Source: Bacteroidota bacterium | GTDB lineage: Bacteria > Bacteroidota > Ignavibacteria > Ignavibacteriales > Ignavibacteriaceae | DNA: 64,000 bases | Assembly (NCBI GenBank): GCA_021813585.1 | Contig: JAKAJV010000121.1 | Span: 62,001-126,000, forward strand | Direction: 5' to 3' | In this document: positions 1 to 9,724 of the stretch, piece after piece | Layout: each line of letters opens with the position of its first letter | How positions within the stretch are numbered: position 1 is the first letter of the stretch | The notes under the pieces: model-generated | What the model saw: only the letters and a program-made list of their open reading frames with translations | Databases searched by the model: none | What the model was told of the DNA's origin: nothing | Program-made: the position numbers and the translations under genes

Positions 1-95
1 ATTGGGTCTCGCCCACAATAGCCATTACCGGAAGGATCGGCTTTGGTACTTTGGGATATTCCGGCTTAGATTTCGGAGTGGATTTTAAATTCTAG
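1..95 (+). CDS. C-terminal end of a probable outer-membrane beta-barrel protein (partial)
   Basis: Only the last 30 codons are inside the window, read from base 3 to the TAG at 93-95. They encode alternating hydrophobic and glycine-rich residues (IGFGTLGYSGLDFGVDFKF) ending in phenylalanine. A terminal aromatic residue after a final amphipathic strand is the usual signature of outer-membrane beta-barrels in Gram-negative bacteria. The gene is followed by a strong terminator. The family cannot be named from so short a piece. Confidence 0.5.
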   Translation, partial: WVSPTIAITGRIGFGTLGYSGLDFGVDFKF

Positions 96-131
96 CCCAC
101 CCCATTAAATTTTTATATGATCGCTTATCCG

Positions 132-173
132 GATTGCCTCCGTGCTGTTTAGGAGCGGGGGCGGTCTTTTTTT
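132..173 (+). terminator. Intrinsic terminator after the partial beta-barrel gene
   Basis: A 12-pair stem (132-143 with 155-166, including several G-T/G-U pairs) with a loop over 144-154 is followed directly by seven T residues. It closes the transcription unit that enters from the left and separates it from the OmpA-family gene at 405. Confidence 0.75.
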
Positions 174-404
174 ATCTATCCGTAAAAAAGCCGGACGGCA
201 TTCCCCTCAATCAGGCTTGCAATATTTTACTATAACTTTAAATATTTTTCTCAAATTCCATTTTACTGCGTACAAAGCCAGCCGGAGATTTAATTCACAA
301 CAAATATAAACTGATCAAATGATTAGTTGTTTGGGCTGAAGCGTGTTATTAACTTTCATCATCCTGTTAGACCAAAACAAATTATAAAAATACTGGAGGC
401 AGTA

Positions 405-1601
405 ATGAAAAAATTACTCTTATTAACCGCAGCTATTTTTTCTTTTTGGGTAATTACCGCTAACGCTCAGTTTGATGATCTTGTAAATCACGTTAAGGAT
501 AAGGCAAAAGAAAAAGTCGAACATGGCATTGATAAGACGATGGACAACGCAACCAGCGGTAAAAAGAAAGACGACAATTCAAATAACAATGCTGCAAACA
601 ACAATTCAAACCACACAGCAGCCGACAATTCCAACCAGCAGCCGACTATAATATCTTACAAAAATTACGACTTCGTTCCCGGCGATACAATTATCTTCGA
701 ATCCAATTTAGCGGACGAAGAGGTTGGCGAGATTCCATCTCAATTTAATTTAATACATGGGCAAATGGATGTCCAGGAAGAAGACGGACAAAATGTAATT
801 CATATACCGAAAGGACCCGGCGCAACATTTACTCCGAGAATGACCACTAAAGATTATATGCCCGACCAGTTTACAGTTGAGTTCGATGTTAAAAATGAAA
901 CCTTTGGTTTATGTCATGTAATGGTAGATTTTGGACATCGTGTTTATTATTCCGGCGGTGAGGGAATTACACCCGGAATGACATTCGATATAGATGATAT
1001 GACCTGGACTCTAGGCAGCGTTAATTATCCGGATGAACTTAAAAAAACGCTTGATAAGCCGATGGTCTGGCATCATATCGCGATTGCAATAAATAAAACA
1101 GTCGGTAAGGTATATGTCGATCAATTTAGAGTCGCTAATGTAAATAATCTTACAGGCAGTCCAAAAAATATTACGCTTGATATAAACGGCTATGAAAACT
1201 CTTTCATCAAAAATATTCGGATTGCTGCAGGCGGAATTAATATTTACAAAAAGATTACAACTCTAACAAAAATTGTAACACACGGAATTTTGTTTGATGT
1301 TGATAAAGCCACAATCAAACCGCAGTCGATGGGAACAATAAATGAAATTTATAATGTTCTTAAAAGAGACCCTTCGCTTAAATTTGAAATTGACGGACAC
1401 ACAGACAACACCGGCAATGCTGCTCATAACATGACTCTTTCACAGCAAAGAGCTGATGCAGTTAAAACCGAACTGGTAAGTCTCGGTATTGATGCCTCCA
1501 GGATGACTACCAAAGGCTTCGGCGATAGTAAGCCGATTGATTCAAATGATACTCCGGAAGGAAAAGCAAATAACCGTAGAGTTGAGTTTGTGAAAATATA
1601 A
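405..1601 (+). CDS. Secreted OmpA-family protein with LamG-like middle domain
   Basis: I chose the ATG at 405 (398 residues) because GGAGG lies just upstream and a clean signal peptide follows (MKKLLLLTAAIFSFWVITANAQ). The open frame itself extends back to 327. After the signal comes a Lys/Asn/Asp-rich low-complexity linker to about residue 80, then a beta-rich region to about 275 that looks like a LamG/concanavalin-type fold (WHHIAIAINKT followed by VYVD). The last 110 residues are an OmpA/MotB peptidoglycan-binding domain, shown by GHTDNTG, the LSQQRADAVKTEL helix and NRRVEF. No N-terminal barrel is present, so this is probably a periplasmic protein bound to peptidoglycan. It precedes the unassigned secreted-protein run at 1673-5146 and could be functionally linked to it; that link is inference. 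Confidence 0.85.
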   Translation: MKKLLLLTAAIFSFWVITANAQFDDLVNHVKDKAKEKVEHGIDKTMDNATSGKKKDDNSNNNAANNNSNHTAADNSNQQPTIISYKNYDFVPGDTIIFESNLADEEVGEIPSQFNLIHGQMDVQEEDGQNVIHIPKGPGATFTPRMTTKDYMPDQFTVEFDVKNETFGLCHVMVDFGHRVYYSGGEGITPGMTFDIDDMTWTLGSVNYPDELKKTLDKPMVWHHIAIAINKTVGKVYVDQFRVANVNNLTGSPKNITLDINGYENSFIKNIRIAAGGINIYKKITTLTKIVTHGILFDVDKATIKPQSMGTINEIYNVLKRDPSLKFEIDGHTDNTGNAAHNMTLSQQRADAVKTELVSLGIDASRMTTKGFGDSKPIDSNDTPEGKANNRRVEFVKI

Positions 1602-1672
1602 TCAATCTCTATAACGCCTTTATTGAAAAAAGAACAAACTGAAAAATCTTTTTCAACCATTTAGGAGCGATA

Positions 1673-1780
1673 ATGGATAATTTTCAACAGCAATACATTG
1701 TTTCAATAAACGGACAGGAAAAAACAATGCCTTCTTTTGTAGTTCATGTACAGCATGGTTTAGGGGGTGGTCTCCGATGA
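1673..1780 (+). CDS. 35-residue peptide translationally coupled to the next gene
   Basis: An AGGAG sits just before the ATG at 1673. The frame encodes 35 residues starting MDNFQQQYIVSINGQEKT and ending HGLGGGLR. Its TGA overlaps the ATG of the following secreted protein in an ATGA junction (1777-1780), the classic geometry of translational coupling. There is no signal peptide or membrane segment. It could be a real small cytoplasmic protein, a leader peptide that controls translation of the operon, or the remnant of a longer gene. I recognise no family. Confidence 0.45.
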   Translation: MDNFQQQYIVSINGQEKTMPSFVVHVQHGLGGGLR

Positions 1781-2316
1781 TGAAATTAAGACTGAATATA
1801 ATTCTAAAGTCCACTCTAATCTTATGCACAATATTTTTATCAAACGCTTACGCGCAGGTAAATTTTTTCCAGTTTACTTTAAGCGGCCATGAATATGGGA
1901 AAGGCAAAACATTTACAATACCGGATAATCCAAACACACGGATGAACTGCAACGCGCAGCTTGTAGATGATAATACTAGAACAATAATAGACGGGTCAAT
2001 GGAATTGCCGACAAAAGAGACTTATATATTCGCATCAGTACAACTCCACATTGAACTTAACCGCGGGAAGGGAAAAGCCACTGTAACCTTGAGTCCGAAA
2101 GATTCAACCGGATCTCTGCATCTTGTTATTACCGGACCGGATGGGAATGATTTTCTGGCAAACGACGGAACGGTTACTATTGAGCAGTATGATAAAACCG
2201 GCGGCTTCGTTAAGGGAAATTTTACTGCGACACTTCTTCAGACAAATAATTATGCCGATAAAAATTCGAAAGCATATAAGCTGGATGGAAATTTCAAGGT
2301 AAAGAGAACACAATAA
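1777..2316 (+). CDS. Secreted hypothetical protein, 179 residues
   Basis: The signal peptide is clear (hydrophobic core ILKSTLILCTIFLSNAYAQ, cleavage before or after Q27). The mature part is predicted beta-rich, with a C-terminal pattern TVTIEQYDKTGGFVKGNF. That pattern resembles the end of small beta-sandwich or lipocalin-like exported proteins of Bacteroidota, but I cannot assign a family. It contains no obvious catalytic motif. It overlaps the preceding small ORF by 4 bp and is followed after 22 bp by another secreted protein, so the genes are very likely co-transcribed. Confidence 0.7.
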   Translation: MMKLRLNIILKSTLILCTIFLSNAYAQVNFFQFTLSGHEYGKGKTFTIPDNPNTRMNCNAQLVDDNTRTIIDGSMELPTKETYIFASVQLHIELNRGKGKATVTLSPKDSTGSLHLVITGPDGNDFLANDGTVTIEQYDKTGGFVKGNFTATLLQTNNYADKNSKAYKLDGNFKVKRTQ

Positions 2317-2338
2317 TTGAATTATCAAGATTAAAGAA

Positions 2339-4339
2339 ATGAAACAACAAACTTATTTTAAAATCTTAATTCTTTTCGTGCTTCTTATTGCCGGATTTAC
2401 ATACAGTCAGCAATCTGATACTACAGGCAGCCAGAAATTTCTATGGTTCCGCGGGCATTGGGACAAGAAACAAAATAATACTTTTCTAATAAATTCATTT
2501 TTTGGCGGTGGCGGTAAAGCGACCATTAAAAATGATTGCAGTGTAAAACTTCAAACAAGCGGTATCCAAGCCTGGAATAAACAGATTGATGATGGTATTG
2601 AAAATATTGATAAATGGAAGTATGAGTTAAACAAGCCGTCCGTTGATAGACAGGAATATGCGCACCATTATAATCTTGCTCTTATGCCTTTCTTAGAACA
2701 ATTGAAAAAAGAATGGAAGCAGTATAAAGTTGACCCCAACAAAAATCTTTTAAGTCCGGAACAGACGGCAATTCAACGGTTCAGCGATTCGCTCGACAAT
2801 TGGTGCCAAAAAGTGAAGCCGAAGTATGAAGCGATAATGAGATTTTACAAGCAGCACCGTCACGATGGTTTAGACGACTTGAAAAATCCTCCTCCGCCTG
2901 AGTTTGATTATGACTGTGCTGGCTGCGATACGTCAATTCAAAATAATCAGGATACAATTGCAAAACATTATGTTGATAAATTTTCTAAGCCGGAAAGCGA
3001 TCTAATTCACGACGGATTATCCATTCTTAGAGAGCTTGTATTATTGGGCGCCACTGACGATATAGGAGGCGGGCACATTGATGTTGTTATGTCAATGGAT
3101 ATGAAGGAGGCAATTTATAATGCGTTTGCTCAACACATAAAGGATCCCTCCAAGGCGGGCGCTTGTTCGTATATCGACGCGAATAAACTATCAGATGCTA
3201 TTTATTTCTTAGTAAACAGATTATTAGAAAGAGCAGACAAGCTTGTTAGAGATAATCGGAAGAATTTTAGAACCGTAAAATGTGTATCTCAAGTCTATTT
3301 TTCTGCTGCAAGAAATGCTATACTATTCGGAGTAGGCATGGATAACTTTGAGCATTCTGAGGATTTTCAAGAAATCACATACATGTTGAGAGAAACTTTT
3401 GATTTTTATTATAACAAACTGGCTAAAGAGCACGACTGGTCTCAGATAACCAATATCCCTTTTTTGATTAGCACTCTAAGGAATATAAGCTTAATGGGAG
3501 GAAGCAGTAACGAAGACGGCGAGGCTATTCAAAACATCAATAAAATCTTAAACAGTTTTCAGCTTCAAATTGAAATGGATATAAAAATTGGCGGTGGCGG
3601 TGGATATATTATAAATCATCTCAAAGGCAAATCTAAAATTGCACCGGAATTCAATTGGGATACAAACCAGTGTTATACCTGGGTGGCAGCACTTGATCAA
3701 CCAAACCAACTCGGCGAACCTGTAAAGCAAGGCGCCGGTATTATTCACATGGATTTATTGGATAACGAAATTGTCGCTTCTCATCCGCACCCGGTTTATA
3801 TTGGCACGCATAAATACTATACTGAACTGAAGCTGCTGAAAATGGATTTCTGTCATCCCGGTCAGGATACACTTTTATTCACGCGATTCATTCCCGATCC
3901 GGCGGGCGACGGCATGTGGAAAGTTCCGGACGCCCCCAACGAGCCTTATGAGCTTTTCATGACAGATAATTACTTCAAAAGTAATAATAAAACAATTGAG
4001 CTCGCTAAGTCCGGTGTATTTAAGCAGCAGGCTGAGACTGCGGCTGAAAAGGAGAAAGAACTGGCTGCAAAGCTCCAGGCAATGAAAAGTAAATATCAAA
4101 GCGGCAATTTTAATATGAGCGATATTCACAAGCTACAGGATATGGTAAACCAAAGTCAAAGCAGTTTTAACAATAAAAATTTAAGTCCGGTCTTTTACAT
4201 AGATTTCCCTCTGCAAATTCATAACGGTACAACAACAATCTTTCATAAAAGGTTTGATTCGAAGGAAGTCAGCCCAATAACAGCCAGGGCAGTTATTTAC
4301 GGATATATGACAATTGATATTACTTACATAGGAAAATAG
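2339..4339 (+). CDS. Large secreted protein of unknown function, 666 residues
   Basis: An N-terminal signal peptide (about residues 1-24, ending FTYSQ) is followed by a long mixed alpha/beta protein. I see no recognised domain. A DCAGCD cysteine pair lies near residue 195, and a glycine run (IGGGGGYI) lies around 415-423. A charged helical stretch around 560-615 (QQAETAAEKEKELAAKLQAM) could form a coiled coil. The final 50 residues look like a beta strand series. It lies 22 bp after the 179-residue gene and 9 bp before the 265-residue gene in an apparent operon. It is probably periplasmic or surface exposed, and its function is unknown. Confidence 0.7.
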   Translation: MKQQTYFKILILFVLLIAGFTYSQQSDTTGSQKFLWFRGHWDKKQNNTFLINSFFGGGGKATIKNDCSVKLQTSGIQAWNKQIDDGIENIDKWKYELNKPSVDRQEYAHHYNLALMPFLEQLKKEWKQYKVDPNKNLLSPEQTAIQRFSDSLDNWCQKVKPKYEAIMRFYKQHRHDGLDDLKNPPPPEFDYDCAGCDTSIQNNQDTIAKHYVDKFSKPESDLIHDGLSILRELVLLGATDDIGGGHIDVVMSMDMKEAIYNAFAQHIKDPSKAGACSYIDANKLSDAIYFLVNRLLERADKLVRDNRKNFRTVKCVSQVYFSAARNAILFGVGMDNFEHSEDFQEITYMLRETFDFYYNKLAKEHDWSQITNIPFLISTLRNISLMGGSSNEDGEAIQNINKILNSFQLQIEMDIKIGGGGGYIINHLKGKSKIAPEFNWDTNQCYTWVAALDQPNQLGEPVKQGAGIIHMDLLDNEIVASHPHPVYIGTHKYYTELKLLKMDFCHPGQDTLLFTRFIPDPAGDGMWKVPDAPNEPYELFMTDNYFKSNNKTIELAKSGVFKQQAETAAEKEKELAAKLQAMKSKYQSGNFNMSDIHKLQDMVNQSQSSFNNKNLSPVFYIDFPLQIHNGTTTIFHKRFDSKEVSPITARAVIYGYMTIDITYIGK

Positions 4340-4348
4340 GAATACAAA

Positions 4349-5146
4349 ATGAAATCTTTAACCATGGCAATATCATTATCAATAATATTATTTTTCTCCG
4401 CTGCATCAGCACAATCACTAAAAGAAGCTAGCCCGGCAGAGAAGAAGCTGCTTGCAAAGCCCGTCTACGCTATTCAAAGTCTTCTAGATCGGTTTGGAAA
4501 TAATGATTGGGGAGAAACAAATACGGATAATAACGACTATCAACTGCTGGTACCCATCGATGATAAGGGCACAGGACCAATTGGCTTGTCCCAGGACTTT
4601 GAACGGGTGTATAAAGTGCAAGAAAATTCCCAAAGGTTTAATACTATTTTAAAACCACTATATGATAAGCTTCAAGAGCTGAATTCAAAATATCAGGAAG
4701 AGTATCAGGCTATTCAAAGTAAAAGCGCTAAAGAACAGGAAGCTTTTTTAAGCAAGCCTAATCCTACTGTTGACAGCTTAACAACCATTGGCAATAAAGC
4801 AGAAGAACTTAGTGAACTTGATGTCTATGCATACATAAACGACGGCTACATCCAAGGAAAACCGGTTAACAATCCGGATATAAATGTCCGCGGCGCATCA
4901 CTGGTAACAAAATTAAATCACGGCTATTACCAAAAAGATAATTGGATAAGCTACTTCTTAGCTTTCGGCAACTGGAAGGGTTTAAAATATAACAACGAGT
5001 TTAATTGTTATTATTACAAATTTAAAAACACGAAGATATCCAGCATTCAAAATATTGTTATAGTAATTACCGGCGCACCGGATAGAATGAAAGAATTGAT
5101 GAACAAGATAGACTGGAGCGTACTGAATAAAGGATTAAAGGATTAA
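4349..5146 (+). CDS. Secreted hypothetical protein, 265 residues, last gene of the 1673-5146 run
   Basis: The signal peptide covers about residues 1-22 (ISLSIILFFSAASAQ). A helical, charged middle (LKPLYDKLQELNSKYQEEY) follows, and the C-terminal half is rich in Tyr, Asn and Trp (GYYQKDNWISYFLAFGNW). I see no catalytic signature and no known family. It lies 9 bp after the 666-residue protein and is the last gene before the convergent ammonium transporter. Co-export with the two preceding proteins suggests a shared envelope role, but nothing in the sequence fixes what that is. Confidence 0.7.
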   Translation: MKSLTMAISLSIILFFSAASAQSLKEASPAEKKLLAKPVYAIQSLLDRFGNNDWGETNTDNNDYQLLVPIDDKGTGPIGLSQDFERVYKVQENSQRFNTILKPLYDKLQELNSKYQEEYQAIQSKSAKEQEAFLSKPNPTVDSLTTIGNKAEELSELDVYAYINDGYIQGKPVNNPDINVRGASLVTKLNHGYYQKDNWISYFLAFGNWKGLKYNNEFNCYYYKFKNTKISSIQNIVIVITGAPDRMKELMNKIDWSVLNKGLKD

Positions 5147-5198
5147 TAATCCGGACCGGGCACATATCCTAAAGCTGAAAGTTAGAATTTATAATGAC

Positions 5199-6563
5199 CT
5201 AATTTTTTTCAACAAGTATCTCATTAATTTTTTGCTCGAGGAAAAATTCTTCTTGCATTGGTTTGCTAATTATAGATTCGCCGTGCTGGCTTAGGTCGAG
5301 GCCGGTCAATTCCTGTTCCTCAGTAACGCGCAGCGGCGTGATAAGATCTGTAATCTTATAAAGCAGGAAAGAACCGCCGAAAGTAAAAGCAATTACAAGG
5401 ATCAATCCTATAATATGCGCGAGCAGAAGTTCCGGATGCCCGTAAATTAAACCTGCCTTCTGTGCAAAGACGGCGGTAAGAATCATTCCAACTATCCCGC
5501 CGAGCCCATGACATGGAAAAACATCTAGCGTATCATCAAGAGATGATTTAGATTTCCATGAAACTGCTAAATTACTTATCATGCTTGCAGCAGTTCCGAT
5601 AAAAATACTTGCACCAATATCAACGTAACCGGCTGCCGGAGTAATAGCAACAAGTCCAACTACTGCACCAACGCAAGCACCTAGCGCAGAAGGTTTGCGG
5701 CCTTGAATTGCGTCTATTATAATCCAGGCAATGGCAGCCGCAGCCGAGGCGGTATTTGTAGTGGCAAATGCCAGTACAGCAGTAGCATTAGCGCCAAGTG
5801 CCGAACCGGCATTAAACCCGAACCAGCCGAACCAAAGAAGTCCGGTTCCCAGAAGGACGTAAGGTATGTTTGCAGGAGAATGTTTCTCTCCCGTTAAATG
5901 GGATTTTCTTCTCCCCAATTTTATAGCGCCTGCAAGTGCTGCTACCCCTGCAGAAATGTGAACGACCGTACCGCCTGCAAAGTCGAGTACGCCTAGTCGT
6001 TTTAAAATACCGTCGGGGTGCCAGGTCATATGAGCTAGCGGGGCATAAATAAAAAGGCTGAACAATATCATAAAAATTATGTAGGAAGAAAACTTTACTC
6101 TTTCGGCAAAAGAGCCGGTAATTAGAGCAGGTGTAATTATAGCAAACTTCAACTGGAACAATGCAAACAATAGCAGAGGTATTGTAGGGGCCAGCATGGG
6201 ATCTGTTTTTAGACCGACTCCGCTGAACATAAAAAAAGTAAGCGGGTTGCCGATTATTCCGCCGATATCTTTTCCGAATGCCAGACTAAATCCCACAAAA
6301 ATCCAGAGTATGCTTATTACTCCCATGGCAATGAAGCTTTGCAGCATTGTAGAAATTATGTTTTTCGAGCTGACCATTCCTCCATAAAAGAAAGATAATC
6401 CGGGAGTCATAAGAAGAACCAATCCTGTTGCCGTAAGCATCCAGGCTACGTCTGCCGGGTTAACCGGGCCGCCGGTGTTTAATTGAACATTTACAGGCAG
6501 AAAAGCGCCGAACAATGAAATAATTAAAAGCGCCGCCAACATTATTTTCCAGAATAACTTCAT
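5199..6563 (-). CDS. amt: Ammonium transporter, Amt/AmtB family
   Basis: The 454-residue protein carries the Amt signature (TGLVLLMTPGLSFFYGGMV), the AMTWHPDGIL loop and about eleven hydrophobic segments. Conserved histidines lie in HISAGVAALAGAIKLGRR and in the FPCHGLGGIVGMI segment, which correspond to the twin-His pore. An N-terminal hydrophobic segment precedes the core, as in many Amt proteins with a cleaved signal peptide. The C-terminal tail contains the conserved EEELTGLDLSQHGE-like motif (here EEQELTGLDLSQHGE) that contacts PII proteins. No glnK/PII gene lies next to it. It conducts ammonium/ammonia across the inner membrane. About 260 bp of non-coding DNA precede its start, where I saw no -24/-12 promoter. 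Confidence 0.95.
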   Translation of the reverse strand: MKLFWKIMLAALLIISLFGAFLPVNVQLNTGGPVNPADVAWMLTATGLVLLMTPGLSFFYGGMVSSKNIISTMLQSFIAMGVISILWIFVGFSLAFGKDIGGIIGNPLTFFMFSGVGLKTDPMLAPTIPLLLFALFQLKFAIITPALITGSFAERVKFSSYIIFMILFSLFIYAPLAHMTWHPDGILKRLGVLDFAGGTVVHISAGVAALAGAIKLGRRKSHLTGEKHSPANIPYVLLGTGLLWFGWFGFNAGSALGANATAVLAFATTNTASAAAAIAWIIIDAIQGRKPSALGACVGAVVGLVAITPAAGYVDIGASIFIGTAASMISNLAVSWKSKSSLDDTLDVFPCHGLGGIVGMILTAVFAQKAGLIYGHPELLLAHIIGLILVIAFTFGGSFLLYKITDLITPLRVTEEQELTGLDLSQHGESIISKPMQEEFFLEQKINEILVEKN

Positions 6564-6825
6564 ATATCGTATAAATTTTTTTGAGCCAAAAATTAAATAT
6601 TGTTAGGCAATTAATCAAGAATAACTTATATAATTAGGGATATATATTTATTGCCTTAATTACGAAGGCATTATAGTGCGGACGCTTAATATATTCCGCA
6701 ATAAAAGGAATTATATTAGAATCATTTCCCCCCCGACGATGAAAGATTATTTTTTAAAATGGATATATTTCCCGTTAAAGGGAAAATTACATTGGTAAGC
6801 TTTTTGTAAGCCGCACGGCAGGTAT

Positions 6826-7122
6826 TTAATTTGAGCAGATTAGATTTAATTCCGAAAATACGGGAGTACTTTGGCACATGGGATAAAGATTAGCTACAAA
6901 TTTTTTTACATATTCAGTATGCCTGTGCTGTTCCTCCGCCTTTTCGCTTTTGAACGTGATAACATGAATGAAAGAAGATTCATCTGCTTTTTCCTGGAAA
7001 CATTTATAGGATAGAGTGCCTGTCTCATTCTCCTTTATTTGCCTTACAAACTCCCCTATAATTTTTTTAGCATCTTCAATAAATTCTTTTTTAACTTTAA
7101 ACGAAACAAAAACATGTTCCAT
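6826..7122 (-). CDS. Antibiotic-biosynthesis-monooxygenase (ABM) domain protein
   Basis: A 98-residue single-domain protein with the dimeric ferredoxin-like ABM pattern: a first strand (HVFVSFKVKKEF), a helix, TGTLSYKCFQ, then SSFIHVITFKSEKAEEQHRHTEYVKKF and a last strand. This matches small putative quinol or heme-independent monooxygenases and related stress proteins. Substrate cannot be deduced. It stands alone between amt and the DUF5686 gene. Confidence 0.75.
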   Translation of the reverse strand: MEHVFVSFKVKKEFIEDAKKIIGEFVRQIKENETGTLSYKCFQEKADESSFIHVITFKSEKAEEQHRHTEYVKKFVANLYPMCQSTPVFSELNLICSN

Positions 7123-7280
7123 AATATCCTCATAATTTATTATTATCGTTTATGTCGGTTTGCGGGAAAGTAAAGATTTAACTGCTGGAAATCTCTTAAA
7201 ATTTTTTGTAAAGTTCAATTACGATATAAGTTTTCTCACAGCGCGGTTTTGTTTTAATCATCCTTTTCGAAAGTCAACTT

Positions 7281-9662
7281 TCAAAATACAACGGCTGTTG
7301 AAAGAGTAGCGGTTACTTTTTTTAATGAGTTATAGCTGATTTCAAAATTAATTAATGCCAGAATCCTTGAAATACCCGCATAGACTTCCCAATAAAGATT
7401 CTTTTGGGTTAACTGATTAAGAAAATTTGAATCATTGGTTATTCTTAATGCAGCGGCACCGGTAATAATATCTAGGTCCAGGTTTGTTAGAAAATCCATA
7501 CCCAATGCCTGAAAGATAATAGTTCTCCAGTTATGCTCTATGTGTAGAGCTATCATCTTATCTCCGGCAAACTGATAAGGCTTAAGCCCTTTGAATGAAG
7601 TTACGGGAGAGTAAAAGCCCAGTGCAGAAATAGGTGAAAGCATATGTTGTATCCCGTAGTTTCCGTTAACTAATCCCGCCTCGAGGTTAATCTGAAGATA
7701 CGGCGAAAGGAAAAGCTCATTGTAAATAGTCTTTAGTTTTAACTGACCGGCAAAAAATATTTTCAGATAATCAAAATTACTTTTCAGGAGCTTACTCGAA
7801 TAGTCCACCTCGGTTATTATACCGTTATCGGGAATCAACTGTAGTTCAAACGGAGACTTACCATACAGCAATGAAAGCTTAACCCTATTATCGTTTCCTT
7901 CATTTATTGTGGGATTGATTCTTAATTTTCTGCCGGGATTAAAAATGCTAAGATATTTATATTCTCTTAAGGATGATTCCTTATCGGATATATAATGAAT
8001 ACCAGCCGAGAAATTTTTAAGAATGTTCTTAACAATTCCAATTCTATAGCCGTATGAATAGTAATAATTAAACTGATCTTCGAATCCGAGAAGAACCGCA
8101 GCCGAATTGAAAATTTGCGGATAAGGATTTAAAGGCTGCCAATCCTGTACCTTCCTGAATATTTCAAGTTCGATCCGGCTTAGTAAAAAACCATCAAATT
8201 TATACCCAAGCAAAAAAGAACCTAAGCCTTTCTTTAGTCCTGCCGAATATGCTGCAAAACCATTTGTATAAATTTTATTACCGAAAAATTCCGTTTGATA
8301 CCTTGCACCAAGCGAGTAGTATTCCACCCTGTTGTTATTAACATAAACATATTTGAAAAGTATATTACTAATTTTACTAAAAGCACCTCCCCCTGAACTT
8401 TCATTGGAGTTTTTGGGGACAACACTTGCAAGTGCGCCGGTTAGCTTAACGCTCTTCTCAATCGTCATAGTAGTGTCGATTGTTGCAAATGCCTTGATCT
8501 CTGATTTAGTAAGAGGCACAGGTCTTAAAGTATTTATTTCATTCGAAGATATTTCCACAGGTGGTATTTTTCTTTGAGAAGTGTCGGATACATATCCGCC
8601 GAAGTTCGATTTGACCGCTTTTAAAACAGAGTCCGGAATAGTTTGGTTGATTTTATAATCCGTAATGCTATTAACCTCATGGAAGGTTATGGGCTCAATC
8701 CCTATAAGTCCGCCCATGTTAAAGCCGACAGTTGCATTCATTTCAAAATAATCGGGCAGCCAGTATCCGTCGAATCTTGCTGCCGACTGTTTAAATTCCA
8801 TACTTAAATTTTGCACATAAGGAAATCTTACTCCCTTGCTGGCCTTCAGGTCAACTTTAATTATTGAGTAGCTGTCGCCTTCAATATAGATTGTGCCTTC
8901 CAAAAGCGGCCGAATATTTGAGCGTGGAATTACACTTATCTCATAGACCGGCGCGCTCTTTGTCTCGATGCTTTTCAACAGCTTGTAATCGTAATAGTCA
9001 AATGCGTCGTCGTTAATGGGCAGATAAACCTTATTCATCAATAGCCGGAGCGTATCTGCGGAAAAATCCGGCAAGCGCGAGTTTGTAAGGTCGGCGGCAA
9101 GGTTAAGATTGAACGACTTTTTCCTGTTTTCTGTTTTATGAGTCTTGAGTATGAATTCCTTTTCGATGTTGTCTTTTAGTTTGAACACTCTTGATATAGT
9201 CTCCTGGACCATTGCAATTTCCCCGGCAGACTCCATAACATTTTTTGAATACGTGCTGTACTCGTAATTATTGAGCCCCTGTCTATTTATTCTTTTTCTC
9301 CTGATGGCTTCGCGGATAATTCTATAAGCGGGATTTTCGCTGGTTATTATTATTTCCGGAAGAAGAACAGGCTGCCGGATGAGACGGATAGTTATATCTT
9401 TTTTCAGCGCCGCGGTAACAACTAACGAATCGCTTTTATATCCGACATACCTAAAGACTAAAGTATGATTGCTGCTTTCAAGTTTAAGTGTGAACTCACC
9501 GTCTAGGTTGGAAACGGTGCCCCTGTTTGTGCCGCTTAATAGAATTGAAGCGTACGGCAGCGGCCTGCCGGTTTCCGAATCCAGAACCGTGCCCTTTATT
9601 CCTCTTTGCTGTGCAAGGATAATACCGGGCAGTAAAAAAAATATAAATAAACTAAGCTTCAT
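7281..9662 (-). CDS. CarboxypepD-like / DUF5686 outer-membrane protein
   Basis: The 793-residue protein starts with a signal peptide (LFIFFLLPGIILAQ). A carboxypeptidase-D regulatory-like beta sandwich follows at about 20-105 (GIKGTVLDSETGRPLPYAS and GTVSNLDGEFTLKL). The rest matches DUF5686, a beta-barrel family common in Bacteroidota and relatives, ending in alternating strands with a C-terminal TAVVF. Such proteins resemble TonB-dependent receptors in their N-terminal domain but lack a plug. The role is unknown; outer-membrane biogenesis or transport is only a guess. A 148-bp palindromic element lies just upstream of its start. Confidence 0.85.
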   Translation of the reverse strand: MKLSLFIFFLLPGIILAQQRGIKGTVLDSETGRPLPYASILLSGTNRGTVSNLDGEFTLKLESSNHTLVFRYVGYKSDSLVVTAALKKDITIRLIRQPVLLPEIIITSENPAYRIIREAIRRKRINRQGLNNYEYSTYSKNVMESAGEIAMVQETISRVFKLKDNIEKEFILKTHKTENRKKSFNLNLAADLTNSRLPDFSADTLRLLMNKVYLPINDDAFDYYDYKLLKSIETKSAPVYEISVIPRSNIRPLLEGTIYIEGDSYSIIKVDLKASKGVRFPYVQNLSMEFKQSAARFDGYWLPDYFEMNATVGFNMGGLIGIEPITFHEVNSITDYKINQTIPDSVLKAVKSNFGGYVSDTSQRKIPPVEISSNEINTLRPVPLTKSEIKAFATIDTTMTIEKSVKLTGALASVVPKNSNESSGGGAFSKISNILFKYVYVNNNRVEYYSLGARYQTEFFGNKIYTNGFAAYSAGLKKGLGSFLLGYKFDGFLLSRIELEIFRKVQDWQPLNPYPQIFNSAAVLLGFEDQFNYYYSYGYRIGIVKNILKNFSAGIHYISDKESSLREYKYLSIFNPGRKLRINPTINEGNDNRVKLSLLYGKSPFELQLIPDNGIITEVDYSSKLLKSNFDYLKIFFAGQLKLKTIYNELFLSPYLQINLEAGLVNGNYGIQHMLSPISALGFYSPVTSFKGLKPYQFAGDKMIALHIEHNWRTIIFQALGMDFLTNLDLDIITGAAALRITNDSNFLNQLTQKNLYWEVYAGISRILALINFEISYNSLKKVTATLSTAVVF

Positions 9663-9724
9663 GTCCCCGAAAAAATTATTTAAAATCTAAATTGAAAGAC
9701 GCATGTGACTATTAAAATGTTACA

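Noticed and set aside
6564-6825. Sigma-54 promoter upstream of amt
   Set aside because: Nitrogen genes often use -24/-12 promoters, but no TGGCAC-N5-TTGC-like sequence is visible on the minus strand here.
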